Below the pieces are notes generated by a model. The model ran no database searches, was not told the origin of the DNA, and saw only the letters and a list, made by a program, of their open reading frames with translations. A program made the position numbers and the translations under genes. 6,264 nucleotides of DNA. Origin: CAZSDW01 sp964605705 (lineage in GTDB: Bacteria; Fidelibacterota; UBA2242). Positions 6,035 to 6,264 of this stretch are shown here, piece after piece (the stretch's first letter is position 1; each line of letters begins with the position of its first letter). Location: contig CAZSDW010000087.1 in assembly GCA_964605705.1 (NCBI GenBank), forward strand, positions 1-6,264. Reading direction: 5' to 3'.

Positions 6035-6113
6035 ATTGGAGATTGCTTATTGTTGATTGATTATTGTTGATTGGAGATTGTTGATTGATTGCTGGATACT
6101 GGTTACTGGATGC
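6035..6113. repeat. Low-complexity TTGATTG / CTGGATACTGG repeat
   Basis: The stretch is built from reiterated ATTGTTGATTG and TTGGAGATTG words, passing into CTGGATACTGGTTACTGGAT. It is non-coding in all frames and lies upstream of the kinase promoter candidate. It resembles in style the 14-bp repeat at 1335-1376 and is probably a slippage-prone spacer. Confidence 0.6.
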
Positions 6114-6146
6114 TCTTCAAAATGCAAAATGAGAAATATAATAAAT

Positions 6147-6264
6147 AACCTTCGGAAGGTTGGGATCGGATATTTCTGATTTATGATGACAGTCTTCACT
6201 AAACCTTCAGAAGGTTGGGATCGGATATTTCTGATTTATGTTGACAGTCTTCACTAAACCTTCA
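6147..6264. repeat. 55-bp tandem repeat with internal palindrome, cut by right edge
   Basis: A 55-bp unit starts at 6147 and 6202, and a third begins at 6257 before the window ends. The two full units differ at two positions only (G/A in the palindrome centre, A/T near the middle). Each unit opens with AACCTTC-(G or A)-GAAGGTT, two perfect 7-bp arms around one base, then GGGATCGGATATTTCTGA. Units abut directly with no varying spacers, so this is not a CRISPR array. It contains no coding frame of note. It could be an intergenic repeat family, a protein-binding array, or part of a larger repeat continuing to the right. Confidence 0.85.

Noticed and set aside
6147..6264. CRISPR array
   Set aside because: Units are 55 bp and directly adjacent, with no unique spacers between repeats and no cas gene in the window.

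Overview
The window reads as a bacterial chromosome segment, probably from an uncultured carbohydrate-degrading bacterium. The support is a secreted GH30 glycoside hydrolase with an N-terminal carbohydrate-binding module, an FGGY sugar kinase, LamG modules of the 'AYYPFN-NANDESGNGNDGTVNGATL' type, and a tRNA-like 3' half with no encoded CCA. These modules, together with short TTGATTG / ATTGCAGATTTTAG repeats between genes, recall free-living or sediment members of the FCB or PVC groups. No marker gene is present, so this placement is a weak inference.

Layout: 1-1011 (minus strand) holds two tandem LamG-type modules in two different reading frames. One missing base near 481 would join them; the second runs off the left edge and the first lacks a convincing N-terminus. 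1012-1497 has no gene but contains a 17-bp palindrome, the 3' half of a CAT-anticodon tRNA on the plus strand (about 1279-1325) with no 5' half, and a 14-bp tandem repeat. 1498-3312 (minus) is a secreted CBM+GH30 enzyme. 3313-3522 is its upstream region, with a perfect TATAAT, an optional 25-codon small ORF, an inverted repeat, and a terminator-like hairpin closing the operon to the right. 3523-4392 (minus) is a cytoplasmic alpha/beta hydrolase overlapping the end of 4373-5959 (minus), an FGGY carbohydrate kinase. 5960-6264 is non-coding: a candidate promoter, a low-complexity repeat, and a 55-bp tandem repeat cut by the right edge.

All recognised genes run on the minus strand. A plausible joint reading is that the GH30 enzyme cuts a xylan-like polysaccharide outside the cytoplasm, the kinase phosphorylates a resulting ketose, and the hydrolase acts on an ester or similar intermediate. 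The sugar is not settled: the kinase has xylulokinase-like overall architecture but differs from E. coli XylB at two sugar-contacting positions (His to Gln, Asn to Ile). I see no wholly new gene system. The best leads are the tRNA 3' scar (possible integration junction), the frameshifted LamG gene, the palindromic 55-bp repeat, and the altered kinase active site.
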